Positions 1-12,112 of a stretch of DNA of 64,000 nt are shown piece by piece; positions within the stretch are counted from its first letter, which is position 1, and each line of letters begins with the position of its first letter. The notes below the pieces were generated by a model. The model did no database searches. It worked only from the letters and a program-made list of their open reading frames with translations, and was not told the DNA's origin. The position numbers were made by a program, and so were the translations under genes. This DNA is from Scolanthus callimorphus (taxonomy: Eukaryota; Cnidaria; Anthozoa; Actiniaria; Edwardsiidae): contig CM066920.1 of NCBI GenBank assembly GCA_033964015.1, forward strand, positions 8,585,912-8,649,911, given 5' to 3'.

Positions 1-248
1 GAAGAAAATGCAATCGAGGCTGCACCGAGTTTTCCCGCCTTTTCCACAGAGACACAGGGTACCCATGAAGGGCCAGTTGAACTCCCGCCGCGCGATCGCA
101 AGCTTACCGAGAAGGGAAGGGAATTTTTCAGTTCCTTAAAAAGAAAACAGCTCTAGAAAGTGGAAAAGAGTGTTTCGATGCGCTTGGCGAATTCGAAATT
201 AAGATCGAACATTGTAAAGGACAGATCGAAATCAACAAAAATATAACT

Positions 249-1294
249 TTGCTGTCCGTCAGGCTAACATCTGTTTGTGATACGCTAGACAAGTATCTGA
301 CGCTGATAACCGATCCAAAAGAGGTTTCTGAGATATCAGAAATGCGCGAGGCGCTGAAAAATAAATTTTCGGAAGTCAGAGCGAAAGCCCAGTTTCACGC
401 CGCCAACATAGGCGCGAATGCAGAAACCTGTTCAACTACCACATCGCGTAAAAGCACTAACACCGTCAGTAGCCGACGTAGTCTTACAGAACTAAGAGCA
501 AAGAAAGCGGCTCTTAAGAAAAGGATGGAATTTCTACCTTGATCGCCGAACAGGAAAAAAATTACAGCAACTGAAACTTCGTCAAGAGTATGAAGAAATT
601 AGCGCGCAAGAAGTAGTATTCGAAAAGGTTGTTGAGTCAGAAGACGTTCTCGAACTACCGGCTTTCGATGTTTTATCCAAATATATCGACAACTCTAAGG
701 GGGGTCCCGCAGAACTTTCCCCGCCTTTCCACCCCAGTCCCACGAGCACGCGCGACACTCTCGCCACAGGAGCCCGCCGTAGTAGTCCCCCCTCAGGCAG
801 AGTCCTCGAGTGGAATTCACCGTGCGCTGCGTCAAAGTTACGATGAGCATGTGCTAAAGGCTCCTGTTTCTCGCCCCAGTCCCGGCACGCGCGACAGTCT
901 CGCCACAGGAAGCCCACCGCAAGTAGTCCCCCCTCAAGCAGAGCCCTCGAGTGGAACACACCCTGCGCCACATCAAAGTTACGATGAGCATGTGCTAAAG
1001 GCTCCTGTTTCTCGCCCCAGTCCCGGCACGCGCGACAGTCTTGCCACAGGAAGCCCGCCGCAAGTAGTTCTCCCCCAGGCAGAGTCCTCGAGTAAGACGC
1101 ACCCGTCACGTCAAAGTTACGACAAGCATGTGCTAAAGGCTCCTGTTCCTCGCCCCAGTCCCACGGGCACGCGCGACAGTCCTCGCCACAGGAAGCCCGT
1201 CACAAGTTTCTCACAAGATCGAGACTCCTGGAAAAGCTCAAGTAGAGCCTCATCAAGCTGTCGGCAGCGATTTATATGGAATCCCGACACCTAG
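249..1294 (+). pseudogene. BEL/Pao gag amino-terminal and proline-rich region, frame-broken
   Basis: Two open stretches in different frames (249-542 and about 629-1294) encode a helical, charged amino-terminal gag segment and then a proline/serine-rich linker. The first resembles the coiled-coil start of BEL gag proteins, with many K, E and L residues. The linker is built from a roughly 141-bp tandem repeat and has motifs such as SYDEHVLKAPV recurring. The frame change between them, with stops on either side, marks decay. Part of the element's non-functional coding region; no restored product is given. Confidence 0.65.
729..1203 (+). repeat. In-gag tandem repeat, about 141 bp, three units plus a partial one
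   Basis: Units start near 780, 921 and 1063, each opening with AGTAGT followed by a C-rich stretch. Each contains CAAAGTTACGA and GTGCTAAAGGCTCCTGTT. A truncated unit precedes 780. The period is 141-142 bp, about 47 codons, so the repeats stay in one reading frame and would encode a repeated proline-rich linker. Confidence 0.85.
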
Positions 1295-1744
1295 ATCAAG
1301 TACCCCATTAGCTCACGCAGCGGTGAAAACGCCTACGAGATTTGTAGTAGAGACAGAGAACTCTTCTCTAGCTTCAGAAGAGCCCCAAAGACAGTCAAGG
1401 GAGAGAAAAATGGCGATGCAAGTCAGTCTCCGCCTGTTGCAGTAGGACCCAGTCCTCCTCCCTTCACGACGAGCTCTCCAATCGGTCCTTACCCACCAAG
1501 TTCCTTCGGCAACCCTCCTGCGTTCTACCCACCACTTTCGCCTATTTATGTTGTCCCGTCGCAAGACAACGCCTCGCAGATTACCGAAGCCCTTTCTCGT
1601 ATAAGTCAGCTACACCGACTTCCGCCTTCGACACCAGATAAGTTCAGTGGCACGGAAAAGGACAAAACGAAGTTCTTTTTATGGGAGAACTCGTTTGACG
1701 CTCTAGTTGACTCTACAGATCTGACACCCAGACACAAGCTGTAC

Positions 1745-2989
1745 TTGTTGTACCAGTACTTAGAAGGGAAGGCAAAGAGCGTGGTGGAACAGCTACAATA
1801 CCTGGTCGACGAACCAGAAGTTGCATACAAAGAAGCTCGGAAGCTCCTCAAGCAGAGATATGGAAATACCGCCCTGGTGAGTGCAAACTTCCACCATCGC
1901 CTCGCTAATTGGCCTAAGATAGGTGCGAACGACGCCGTAGCACTACAGGAATACAGTGACTTCCTGCGACAAGTCCTCTTCGCGAGCAAGCATATAGACA
2001 GCCTTAAAGTCTACAACTACCCCTCGCAGATACAACCCCTCGTCGATAAACTACCCGCGTGGTACAAACCGAAGTGGTCCAATACAGTGCTAAAGTTTCA
2101 AAAGGCGAACGGGCAGGAAAAGTTTCCGTCGTTCGAAGACTTTGTAGATCATGTATCATATGAAGCGGAAAGAAATAACATTCCTCAGATGGCAAGCACG
2201 AGTGAGCCGAATTTAGTCAAGAATCTTGCTGAGTCGGTCAGGCAACCGACCCGTCCCCAGCGCCGCAGACCGCCTGCAACTACATTAGCATCTTCAGCCA
2301 ACGAAAGGGCTTCCCAGAATCCAACGAGGCCTGAGAAGGAATCCACGCCTCCCCCTTCAACTCCAGCTAAATCTACGCCATTCTGTTTCTATCACGAGAG
2401 AAGCTCACACGCATTTGAGGACTGTGAACAATTCAAAAAACTCACATACAAGGAGCGTAAGGATTTCATTTTTAGTCATCGAATTTGTCTTAAGTGCGCT
2501 GCTTCGGACAAACATATCGCTAAAGACTGCGATCAAGATCCTACTTGCAAGGTGTGTTCTAGGAAACATGCCACGTTTCTCCACAATCCTGCCGCCCAAA
2601 ACGCTACAACTAGCAACCCACAGTCGAAGAACGCCTGCAGTAAAGTTTGCGGTGAAAACCAGAACGAACGGTCGTGCGCTCGTATAGTTCTGCTTCAAGT
2701 ATTCCATCAGGATAATCCTTCAATAAGAGTGCCCACCTACGCAGTCCTGGACGACCAATCTACCGACGTGTTCGTAACGGAAGATCTTCTAGAAAGCATC
2801 GGCTCTACCGGTCCAGAGATAACGCTTGACGTCAACACTATTGCAGGAATAAATAGCATGCTTACAAGAAAGTGTCAGGATTGCGCATCCAGGATATCGA
2901 AGGAATCCATCGACCAATTAATGTTGACCGAGCATACAGCCAAGAAAAGATCCCAGCTGACAAGCAAGACATCGCTACACCGGAAATAG
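1745..2989 (+). pseudogene. BEL/Pao gag capsid-like region, zinc knuckles and protease start
   Basis: A 414-codon open stretch. The first about 150 residues match the DUF1759-like gag domain of BEL elements (LYQYLEGKAKSVVEQL near the start, with W and L heptads). Residues about 215-285 hold cysteine/histidine clusters (CFYHERSSHAFEDC, then CLKCAASDKHIAKDC and CKVCSRKHATFLH), the paired knuckles typical of this family. Near residue 335 VLDDQSTDVF resembles the DxxST active-site turn of the A17-type aspartic protease. The frame ends at 2989 in the protease domain and coding resumes in another frame at about 2872. Confidence 0.85.
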
Positions 2990-4103
2990 CTAAGGAGTGG
3001 AACCACCTGAAGAAAATCGCCCATCACATCCATTATCGAGAAGACGTCGAGATAGGTATGCTAATTGGTCGAAACGTACCTACCGCCTTCCAGCCACTAA
3101 GCATTATTTACGGCGGCGACGACGAGGAGCCATGGGCGGAAGAGTACAAATTCGGCTGGACGATTATAGGACGTGTATGTCTAGACGAGAAGTCCCCCTC
3201 CAATCAAGCGACAGTAAACCGCATTTCTGTGATCAAAGAAGACAAGCCCCAACGCGACGCTGTCCCACAGCTCGTCAATGGCGCTACAAATAAAGACACG
3301 ACGTCACCAAGAGAGTTACAGAAATGATGCAGCTAGACTACAACGAACTCCATTACAGTCGTAGTATCCGAGGAGCGGAACAGACAGAGTCAGAGAAGAC
3401 AGAAGATTCAACAAGTTACTCGAAGAAGGCATTCACAAGAATTGCAAAGGTAATTGGGAGATGCCGTTACCTTTCAAGACAGACGAGTTTAATCTACCCA
3501 ACAATCGCGAATATTGTTTGAAGCGACTACTTGGTCTAAAGAAAAGACTTCACAAAGATGAGAAGTTACACCATGACTACGTCGAATTTGTCGAGAAGAT
3601 TCTCCAACGCGGTCATGCAAGTCCAGTACCCGAGGAAGAGCTTCAAGTGCCTGAAGAAAAGTGTGGTTTCTTCCCCACTTTCAAGTCTACCACCCAAAGA
3701 AACCTGACCAGATAGAGTCGTTTTCGACTGCAGTGCTGTTGTCGAAGACAATTCTCTTAACAAGCATCTGTTACAGGGACCCGATTGGATGAAAGCTCTA
3801 GTAGGGGTCCTATCAAGATTCCGCAAAGAAGAGGTTGCAGTGTCCTGTGACATAGAACAGATGTTTCACAGCTTTTACGTAAACGAAGAACATCGTGATT
3901 ATCTGAGATTTTTGTGGTTTCAAGACAGCGACATCAGCAAGCCTATCAAGGAATATAGGATGAATGTTCACCTTTTCGGAGCAGTATCATCGCCCGGTGT
4001 CGCGAATTTTGGATTGACATCCACAGCGAAGATGGGATCGCAGAGTACGGCAAAGAGCCAAGTGACTTCCTGCAAGAAGAATTTTACGTCGATGATGGAT
4101 TGA
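2872..4103 (+). pseudogene. BEL/Pao protease-RT linker and reverse transcriptase, multiply broken
   Basis: Fragments in at least three frames (2872-3327, 3461-3715, 3789-4103). The first carries the protease-distal motif LIGRNVP and GWTIIGRVC, which follow the A17 protease in BEL/Pao polyproteins. The last carries the RT palm segment DIEQMFHSFYV and the following GAVSSPG. The catalytic YVDD box is only readable after a further frame change near 4085. An inactive RT. Described from motifs only. Confidence 0.85.
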
Positions 4104-4155
4104 AATCATTCCCACCGTAGAAGACGCGATAACCACAATCAAGAATGCACAATCT

Positions 4156-5340
4156 ATGTGTGCGTCGGCTAATTTACGTCTACACAAATTCGCCAGTAAT
4201 AACAAAGACGTCCTTGAATCGCTACCCGCCGAAGACCGCTCAAAGGATCTTAAAGATTTGGATCTACGCCACGATACGCTGCCTATCCAACGTTCTCTAG
4301 GAACTTATTGGTGTATTGAAACAGACACCTTCGGCTTCAGAATCGAGCTCAAAGACAAACCGTGCACGCGCCGTGGTATGCTGTCCACCGTATCTTCGGT
4401 ATACGACCCGCTCGGGATGGCAGCGCCTGTCATCCTGACTGGAAAACAAATCCTACAAGATCTATGCAGAGACAACTACGATTGGGACGAGCCAGTTCCC
4501 GAGGACATCCGCAACAGATGGGAAAGGTGGAGATCAGACCTCCCTCTTCTTGACAAACTGAAGATGCCAAGATGCGTCAAACCCATAGGATTCGGAAATC
4601 CATCTAAAGTGGAGATACACAGCTTCTCTGACGCTAGCGACACCGGGATCGGACAAGTTTCTTACCTACGACTCACGAATGAAGAAGGAAAGGTTCACGT
4701 CAGCTTCCTGATGTCAAAGGCACGAGTCGCCCCGCTAAAGTCGATGTCCACTCCCAGAATGGAGCTCAAGGCAGCCGTGGTGTCCGTTAACGTAGCGTCG
4801 ATGCTAAGCAAAGAACTTTCGTACGAAGACATCACTGAAGTGTATCATACAGATTCCACAGTAGTCCTAGGATATATCAACAATAGTGCAAAGAGATTCC
4901 ACACTTACGTCGGAAATCGCGTACAGTATATTCGCGACAAGTCAGATCCAGACAAGTGTTTTTTCGTCCCAGGACAACTAAACCCAGCTGACGAAGCTTC
5001 ACGCGGCTTATCAGCCAGAGAACTCCTAGAAGACAGCCGCTGGTTCAACGGTCCTGATTTCCTCCATCAGAAATCTCCAGAGCTAACACAGCCCCTCATC
5101 AAGACAGATCTTGATCCCAACGACACAGAAGTCAGAAAGGAGCACACTACAGTTCTGTCAACCACACGTATCGGCGAAAGAGACAGACACGCGCCAAGAG
5201 TCCTTGAAACGGAACGTTTCAAGCACTTCTCAAGCTTCAAACGTCTGATACGAAGCATCGCCCTCATCCAGCGGATGATAGAAAGAAAGAGATCTGACAA
5301 ACTCACAACTGGAGACCCGAGGATGCTCCGCTTACGGTAA
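4156..5340 (+). pseudogene. BEL/Pao RT thumb and RNase H region
   Basis: A 394-codon open stretch and the longest intact part of pol. It contains the RT connection (KPCTRRGMLSTVSSVYDPLG), an RNase H-like fold starting at HSFSDASDTGIG (first catalytic D), STPRMELKAA (catalytic E) and YHTDSTVVLGYI (third D). It ends with FVPGQLNPADEASRG, the classic BEL/Pao signature preceding the integrase. It is separated from the RT fragment by a frame break. Confidence 0.9.
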
Positions 5341-5616
5341 AGGAGCTGCAAGAGGCAGAAGACATCGTTGTGAAGTCCGTACAGAACGAGCATTTCGCCA
5401 ATGAATTAAGATTCTGCGATGCCTACCAGGAAACGACAAGATTTCAAGATAGAAAATCTCCAAGAGTCAGGACAACGCTCTGAAATCTACTTCAAGTCTT
5501 TTCAAGCTTGATCCCTTCTTAGATGAAGATGGGATTCTAAGAATCGGCGGCCGCCTGAAGAAATCGACAGCTCCTTTCGAAGTCAGCATCCAATCATCAT
5601 ACCGAGAAACGGACAT

Positions 5617-6800
5617 GTGACTACTCTACTAGTACGTCACCACCATGACGCCTACAATCATCAAGGCTACGGCATCACCCATAACGGGATCAGACAAGCT
5701 GGCTACTGGATAATTAACGGACGCTCCGTAGTTTCCCATATCATCCACGGTTGCGTTACCTGCCGCAGACTACGCGCCCCCACGATGGAGCAAAAGATGG
5801 CCGACCTGCCTCGCGAACGCACTGATCCAGCTCCTCCTTTCACGTATACGGGAATGGACGCCTTTGGACCGTTCTATATTAAGGAAAGAAGATCCGAGTT
5901 AAGAGATGGGGCATCATCTTCACTTGCCTCTCCTGTCGTGCGGTACACCTGGAAACGCTCAACAGCATGGAAACAGACTCATTCATTAACGCGTTAAGGC
6001 GTTTCGTATGTCGTCGTGGAAAGGTTCGAGAGCTGAGGTCAGACAGAGGAAGTAACTTTATTGGAGGACGTACGAGCTCACTGATGCGCTGAACGAGCTT
6101 GATCAAGAGACTATCCAGAACTTTCTCACCTCCAAAGGTTGTGATTGGATAAGATTTAAACCCCAATGTACCTAGCGCTTCACACATGGGTGGAGTATGG
6201 AAAGGCTCATTAGAACCATCCGTTCAGTGCTGTCTGCACTCCTTCTAGAACATGGCAAGCAACTCGACGATGAATCGTTACGCACTTTCATGACCGAGAC
6301 GGAATGTATCGTTAACTCCCGCCCGTTAACGGTTTCTAACCTCACAGATTCAGAGGCACCAGAACCCCTCACCCCAAGTCACTTATTGACATGCAAGTCT
6401 CAAGTCGTGCTCAAGCCACCAGGACATTTCTCGCGCCCCGATCTCTACCTACGCAAAAGATGGCGAAGAGTTCAGTACATGACTGATCAGTTTTGGAATC
6501 GATGGCGTACGGAATACAGCAATACTCTCCAACCTCGAAAGAAGTGGGTGTCCGAGCGCCCAAACCTCAAAGTAGACGATGTCGTCTTGATACGCGACGC
6601 GAATCTAGGAAGGAACAAGTGGCCCCTAGAAGGATCGTAGAGGTGTACCCGAGTAGCGACGGTCTGTCCGTAAAGCAAGGGTCCTTACCATCGTAGAGGA
6701 GAAGAAGACCTTACTAGACAGACCAATCCAGAAATTGGTCCTCATCTACAAGACAGACGAGGAGAACAAGAGTAAAGTTCTGATGTCACGGATGGACTTT
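5617..6800 (+). pseudogene. BEL/Pao integrase zinc-binding, core and C-terminal domain fragments
   Basis: The stretch 5617-5997 begins with the HHCC zinc-binding segment (HHHDAYNHQG, later HGCVTCRR) and the start of the catalytic core (YTGMDAFGPF). The core is broken by frame changes near 5930-6180. The stretch 6197-6640 holds the core end and the DUF5641-like tail (TPSHLLT, KVDDVVLIRD). Residual coding continues in another frame to about 6800, where LDRPIQKLVLIY is still readable. Non-functional. Confidence 0.85.
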
Positions 6801-7280
6801 GGGGTAGATCCCCACCGAGGAGCCATTTTATATTCAAGAGACATTCGTTAGTGTAATTTAGATAACATTAGATACAAGAGACATTCGTTACTATTATCGT
6901 TTAGTTTTTATTTCATACATATGCATGTATGACTACCTCCCCGCGTAGTTCGGGATACCTTTGTTAAGGCCTGGTTTCTAAGTACATTTTGTAAGACTCA
7001 GAGCAAGTCACCATCTAGTCGAGCACACAAGTCGTGAGTATTTGTACCTTATTATTTAGCCTTATCCTGTACTTCAGTTCTTCTAATGTTTATACATTTG
7101 TATATTGTTTGTAGTTTGACGGGCTCTTAGGGTTCGTGAGTGGTTTCAAAGCCATGAACAGAGAGATAAACAAAGATTGATCCGAGCAGTCGAGCAGCCG
7201 TTCATTTATCTGTCACTCCGAAATCCCCCGTAAGACCTGTGCTCGTTATTCAAGTAGTTTCCACTGTCACGACGGCAGTT
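6781..7280 (+). other. Probable 3' LTR of the BEL/Pao element
   Basis: The sequence directly after the last pol codons is non-coding and begins near TGATGTCACGGATGG. It has internal short direct repeats (ACAAGAGACATTCGTTA-like at about 6834 and 6870) and ends near CACGACGGCAGTTACA. Position and the TG...CA style suggest an LTR. The matching 5' LTR lies outside the window, so the limits are estimates. Confidence 0.5.
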
Positions 7281-7984
7281 ACATTAAATGAGTCTGAAAG
7301 AGTTTTTAACTGGTGAATGTTTACTGTACAATGACTGTAGAATATTTTATCAACATAGATTTTTGTGAGCCATGCGCATGTCACTTGCCACGTGGTGTGA
7401 TCGAGGAGAAACGAAGCGACAACTTTATTACCTTTTTTATTGAGTTTACTCATGTAATACTTATGTAGTTCGAGTGTGGCAATAAACTAAGGTAAAAAAA
7501 GACTCTGAAAATAACGGTGATAAACTTGAGCGTGCATTTGAATTTACCAAAGTGATTTACATTTACGATGAATGCCATGGCAATGTGTTTTTGTTGGATA
7601 GTATCTGTCTCCTTTCAATGTTATCAAATGCGAGGATATCGAGAAAGTACTGATATACGGTAACTAAATAATAAATTGCCTCTTCTTGGTCCTCTGCCGC
7701 TCCCACAGAACCGCACTTAAAAAATTCATCCGAACAGATGTACGAAAATAATTTTTTCATAGCCATGCCATGGGATTTTTCGCACAACATTCGACAGGCC
7801 GGTAACATGCTCCTGGGTACCCTGCTGACAGAGGCCTCTTTTCTCGGTGTATTTTACTGCTAAATACAGAGAAAAGAGGCTCTGCTAGCATGGGAGCTCC
7901 TGGGTCTTTTGCATGCGCGCAGAACAGAAATGTATGCGCGCTATATAAGAATTTTTTTATTTCTATTATCATGAAAGACACTGG

Positions 7985-8321
7985 GAATCCACTCACATCT
8001 GACTCAAATTTGGAGGTAGCCTCCCCTCAGGTATATCTCAAGGAAACGAAAGAAAAAAAACGCAATCTCTGCCTTGCGTCCTAAATTGCACCTGAACCCA
8101 AACAAGAAGCCCCTAACTCGGTCAGGAAGCCCCACATAGAGTAAAGGCAAGAGCCGGGCAAGGAGCCCATGTTGGGACGAGGTTGTATTTCAACGCTTTA
8201 TAATTAAAATAAAACTCACGTGTAGAGGCCGGATGTCGATGTCGTTTTACATAAAAAAATTCCATAACTTGTTTTAACTCACGTGTATTTTGTTCGGGCT
8301 GCCTGTGGTCAGTGGATAACG
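7985..8321 (+). repeat. Direct repeat, copy 1 (about 337 bp)
   Basis: It runs from GGAATCCACTCACATCTG to AGTGGATAACG. A second copy lies at 8453-8790 and differs by only a few substitutions and 1-2 base indels. The copies are about 467 bp apart, with a 131-bp spacer. Identity not recognised; no coding or LTR signature was seen. Confidence 0.9.
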
Positions 8322-8452
8322 AATTTTTTTTTTTATTATTTAAGGCACTGGGAATCCACTACCCTGAGGACCGGAGGCTGAAACTCTGCCCTTTCGCGTT
8401 TGTGTTGTTTCTCGGGAAACTCAGGACCTCGAGCCTCTTCTTTCCAGGGTAG

Positions 8453-8790
8453 GAATCCACTCACATCTGACTCAAATTTGGAGGTAGCCCCCCTCCGGTA
8501 TATCTCAAGGAAACGAAGAAAAAAACCGCAATCTCTGCCTTGCGTCCTAAATTGCACCTGAACCCAAACAAGAAGCCCCGAACTCGGTCAGGAAGCCCCA
8601 CATAGAGTAAAGGCAAGGAGCCGGGCAAGGAGCCCATGTTGGGACGAGGTTGTATTTCAACGCTTTATAATTAAAATAAAACTCACGTGTAGAGGCCGGA
8701 TGTCGATGTCGTTTTACATAAAAAAATTTCCATAACTTGTTTTAACCTCACGTGTATTTTGTTCGGGCTACCTGTGGTCAATGGATAACG
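8453..8790 (+). repeat. Direct repeat, copy 2 (about 337 bp)
   Basis: Near-identical partner of 7985-8321, in the same orientation. The spacer before it starts with another copy of CACTGGGAATCCACT, suggesting a tandem duplication of a unit of about 467 bp followed by divergence of the spacer. Confidence 0.9.
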
Positions 8791-9110
8791 TTTGTTATAT
8801 AACACGTTGATGCCCTGCTTATATAACAATTTCCTTTCGCCGGAAATTGAAATACGAAGTGCTCTTCTTGACGAAATTGCTATAACGAACTAACATTGCA
8901 GTTGGTTTTCTATGTTTAAAGATTTTTCCAGTGATAATATTGCATAAAGAATGGTTAAAGGACCTTTTTCCTAGATATTTTTATTACCTAATTAGTATGC
9001 CGTTTCCGGTACACGAGACCGGAGGTCGGCAGAAGAGTCCGTACACGTGCCTGCAAGCGTGACAAGACGGCCGAAGTACAAACTGAAAGCTAATGAAAGA
9101 GCTGTCCCAG

Positions 9111-9178
9111 TTACATAATCACACATGACCAGTTACAAATTCTTTGCGTCAGGCTTCTCACGTGGAAGGCCGTATAAA
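9111..9178 (+). promoter_or_regulatory. Core promoter of bZIP-1: D-box-like, E-box and TATA box
   Basis: TTACATAA (9111-9118) fits the PAR-bZIP/E4BP4 D-box core. CACGTG (9159-9164) is a canonical E-box as bound by bHLH-PAS factors. TATAAA (9173-9178) lies about 100 bp before the ATG at 9274. The same three kinds of site occur before bZIP-2. Confidence 0.6.
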
Positions 9179-9273
9179 CATCGACTCATGTGAGTTCTGT
9201 CAGTTGTATAGAGTTCAACTTGAAATCGGTTCTCTAGAACTTCGCAGATTTTGGACAATTTCAGATCGGAAAT

Positions 9274-10814
9274 ATGGACGTGGAAGCTATTTACCAGAAC
9301 GACTTAGGTAAGAAATCAGAACATTTTTTATGATTAAATATCAGTGGGTGAGTGCAAAATAAAGCGCGAGAGCGCCGCCGGCAGTGCGTACACCGAGGAA
9401 TAGTGGAAAAAATAGGACTCTGATAATTTACCCCCCGTGAAATGAAATCATCGGTGGCGTAAAGTTTTTTGCATTAATTCTAAAATCCACTGTTTCCAAA
9501 ATCCACTTCTCCACATTCACGCGCCGTGACTCTGGTTCAACATATTCGAAAATGTGGATTTCCGATAATTATATCCTTGATGTTTTGCTTGTATTTAATC
9601 ACTGAAGTGACTTCTAGCATCCTTCCGAGAGGAAACTTCTAGCATCCTTCCGAGAGGATACCTTAATAATATGTTTTTGAAGTAGCTAATAACTGTTATC
9701 TGTACGCGGTGGCGACCTGAGTATATATGGACCGCGCTCACGGTGACGATTTGTTCTGAGGGAGGAGAGGCTAGGGCAAGTGCGCTCATTTATGCTTCCT
9801 CGCGGCTTTCACAGCAAGAAAAAACACCTTAAAAATATATTTCCATTTTCGGCTTAATTGCAGAAGTCCATTCAATTATAAAGTTGATGATGTATCAGTT
9901 GTGCTTGTTTTTTTTTTTCTGCATTTCTGCTCAAATCTTAAGAAAAGTTAGCCATGTTTTTCTTATGTCAAAATTTTCTGTTTCAGAATTCCCACTTCCA
10001 GTTTCTGACTTTGAGAGTGGCATTTCATCGCCTGGTGAAAGTGATGTGTCTGATTTCTCCTTCAGCACTTCAGATATGTTCTTTGAGGATGAATATGCTA
10101 TAAAGTCAGCTACATCAATTTTAGATGGAGGCCCTATCTATAATCCATTTATAAAAGTTAAAATTGAAGAAACTCCAAAACAGAGAAGAAATGTTGCAAA
10201 TGTGGTTGCCATGACAACAAGGATAATCAACCAGAGAAGACACCAAAACCTAATAATGATGGCATGAGTATTCTGTCGTATCACCAAGAGTATTCCGTCC
10301 TGGAGCTATTTAGTGACTCTGAAATTGTATCTTCTGTGGATGACTTCAATGATATATTCATAGGCAATGGCTATTCAGCAATAGAGGAGGTTTCAGTTTC
10401 AAAAGAAGTAAATTCAACATTTCAGACAACAATGGACACAAAATTGACTTGAACTCAAGAAATCTAGGAAATAAAAGAACATTTGGTCAAAGTTACCAAA
10501 AAAGTAGTGATAATGAGGAAGAAGAAAGTGATGATCCCAGTGATGAAGAATATGTGCCACCAACCCCAGCTAAGAAATCACGTAATGCCCCAACACGCAG
10601 TGTGTCAGTTTCAAATACTGGAAAAGATGAAAGATACTTGGAAAAAAGGCAGAGAAATATCTTGCAGCCAAGCGTTCAAGGAGGCTAAGAGACAAAGGGA
10701 AATAGAGACTGTGACAAAGACGATGTCACTTGAGAAAGAAAACACAGACTTAAAAAACAGGTCCTGAAGTATAAGAAACTTATTGCCAAAATAGAGCACA
10801 AACTTGGCCTCTGA
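9274..10814 (+). CDS. PAR-like bZIP transcription factor 1 (two exons; five single-base frame breaks)
   Basis: Exon 1 is 9274-9307 (MDVEAIYQNDL, phase-1 donor G|GTAAGA). Exon 2 starts at 9987 after TTTCAG and ends at TGA 10812-10814. The protein resembles bZIP-2 throughout: SGISSPGESD, an acidic region, ILDGGPIYNPFI, a cysteine cluster (CCKCGC), an acidic SDEEYVPP segment, and a basic region plus leucine zipper (YLEKRQRN, then AKRSR and EAKRQREIE). The family binds DNA as dimers in the nucleus. The frame must change near 10178, 10443, 10660, 10680 and 10755. Each break is explained by one missing base, three or four of them in A runs. No other stop interrupts the alignment with bZIP-2, which favours consensus error, although a young pseudogene is possible. 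An AATAAA lies at 10994. Confidence 0.75.
9608..9657 (+). repeat. Short tandem duplication in bZIP-1 intron
   Basis: Two adjacent copies of a unit of about 25 bp containing CTTCTAGCATCCTTCCGAGA. Confidence 0.8.
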
Positions 10815-12110
10815 TACGTCTTGTGAAATTGTATATAATCATGATACTTGTGAATTTATTTATAGGTTAAGCATACCTTCAGATCCCATTGGAAATATGT
10901 ATATATTTTATGGCTTATGCATGCCAAAATACTGCATTAGCATTTATACAACAAAATATGTAGATTGTTTTGTATATTATTGAAATGAAATGTAATAAAA
11001 CATTGTAAGAGGCACATTCTGTCCAGGTACTTTATCATTGCTTGAAAATTACCCATTGAAGGAAAATTGCATACAGTGTACGCCATTCACCTTTCCCACT
11101 AATCTGTTTTGAAACAACCTGGGGGACTCCCGGATAGTTGGGGTTGCTTAACAGGAATAACAAAATTTATCCCTAAAAGATAGTAATATGGCATCACTCA
11201 CACTCACTATCTGTTAATGTCAACTATTACACTTGTGAACGGGTATGACATCGCATGGATTTCACAGCCATCTTCCAAGCACCCAGATCTGCTGTCAAGT
11301 CAGCTGACAGGCCAGACACCTTTAGGTCATCAGTGACCACCACAGACCATGTTTTCCTTGGCCTGCCTCTAATAAATAGGCTTACACCATATTACCCCCC
11401 CCCCCTCAGGCACACACTGACCCAGAGGTGCATTCCCTGCTCATTAAATACTTGCTCTGTACAGTCAGGAACGTAGCTACCACACACTCAAAGTATGAAC
11501 AATTTGTATGCCAATAATCATGTTCTAGCTTAAAAACTACACGTTCGCATACCATTTGAAGCCCTTGTAGCTTTTGCTGATGGACCTAAAAGGGGTCATG
11601 TAGAACCTATTGAAAGACCTATCCCTATAGGATTGCTACACCACAGTGAAAACAATGGAAACACAAGAATAGAACGAGATAAAATAGAATAATGAGGTGT
11701 AGCAAGCCAATAGCGTTAGATCTTACGAGCAGCTGCTACATAACTGCCTAAAAGACAGCAGATCACAAAATTTCCTGCTTTTTATTTTTTATTTCTTCAA
11801 TTTTTACCCCCTAAAAGATACCGCAGGCCATGATTTTAACCCCTAAGATACTACAAGCACTCCTGTTTCCTTACACCGGATGGGCAAGTACCAAAGAGCA
11901 TTTTACTGGAATGTAATGCCTGGAAAATGTTCTTAAACATCTTGTCTGAATGTGCCACAAAGTAAGTGACGCTTCACAGTGAACAGCAGTGCTTACGAAA
12001 AGTCCTTTTCGTTTATAATGCATCGTTTCGACTCCATGACATTCAGCCAGGCATGATGATGAATTGAAGTACAAACTTCGCCACGAGACCAGGAAACTTT
12101 ACTGTTGTAG
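10815..12110. other. Intergenic region between bZIP-1 and bZIP-2
   Basis: The polyadenylation signal AATAAA at 10994-10999, about 180 bp after the bZIP-1 stop, probably ends that transcript. The rest shows no supported gene. A C run sits at 11395-11404. Confidence 0.6.
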
Positions 12111-12112
12111 TT

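Larger units (their letters stand above)
1..7280 (+). mobile_element. Decayed BEL/Pao LTR retrotransposon, 5' end outside the window
   Basis: Conceptual products in order on the + strand are a gag region with CCHC-like zinc knuckles, an aspartic protease-like segment, reverse transcriptase, RNase H, an integrase zinc-binding region and core, and a C-terminal integrase-associated domain. This order and the diagnostic motif STPRMEL in the RNase H segment are typical of the BEL/Pao order of metazoan LTR retrotransposons. The reading frame is broken repeatedly between and inside the domains, so this copy cannot encode a full polyprotein. The window begins inside the gag leader, so the 5' LTR and primer-binding site are not visible. 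A probable 3' LTR occupies roughly the last 500 bases. The superfamily call is firm; the exact right boundary is not. Confidence 0.9.
7281..9110. other. Gene-free stretch with duplicated repeat
   Basis: No supported gene. It contains an imperfect hairpin at 7828-7884 (arms AGAGGCCTCTTTTCTC and GAGAAAAGAGGCTCT) and a 337-bp direct duplication listed separately. The remainder is AT-rich. Confidence 0.6.

Noticed and set aside
582..1109. 175-codon minus-strand frame over the BEL gag repeat
   Set aside because: Antisense shadow of the 141-bp tandem repeat; the + strand carries the gag features.
9274..10814. Calling bZIP-1 a dead pseudogene
   Set aside because: All five breaks are single-base losses, the residues between them stay aligned with bZIP-2, and the promoter and splice sites are intact.
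11255..11476. 73-codon frame after bZIP-1
   Set aside because: Repeat-like peptide with no start context or family. Not supported as a gene.
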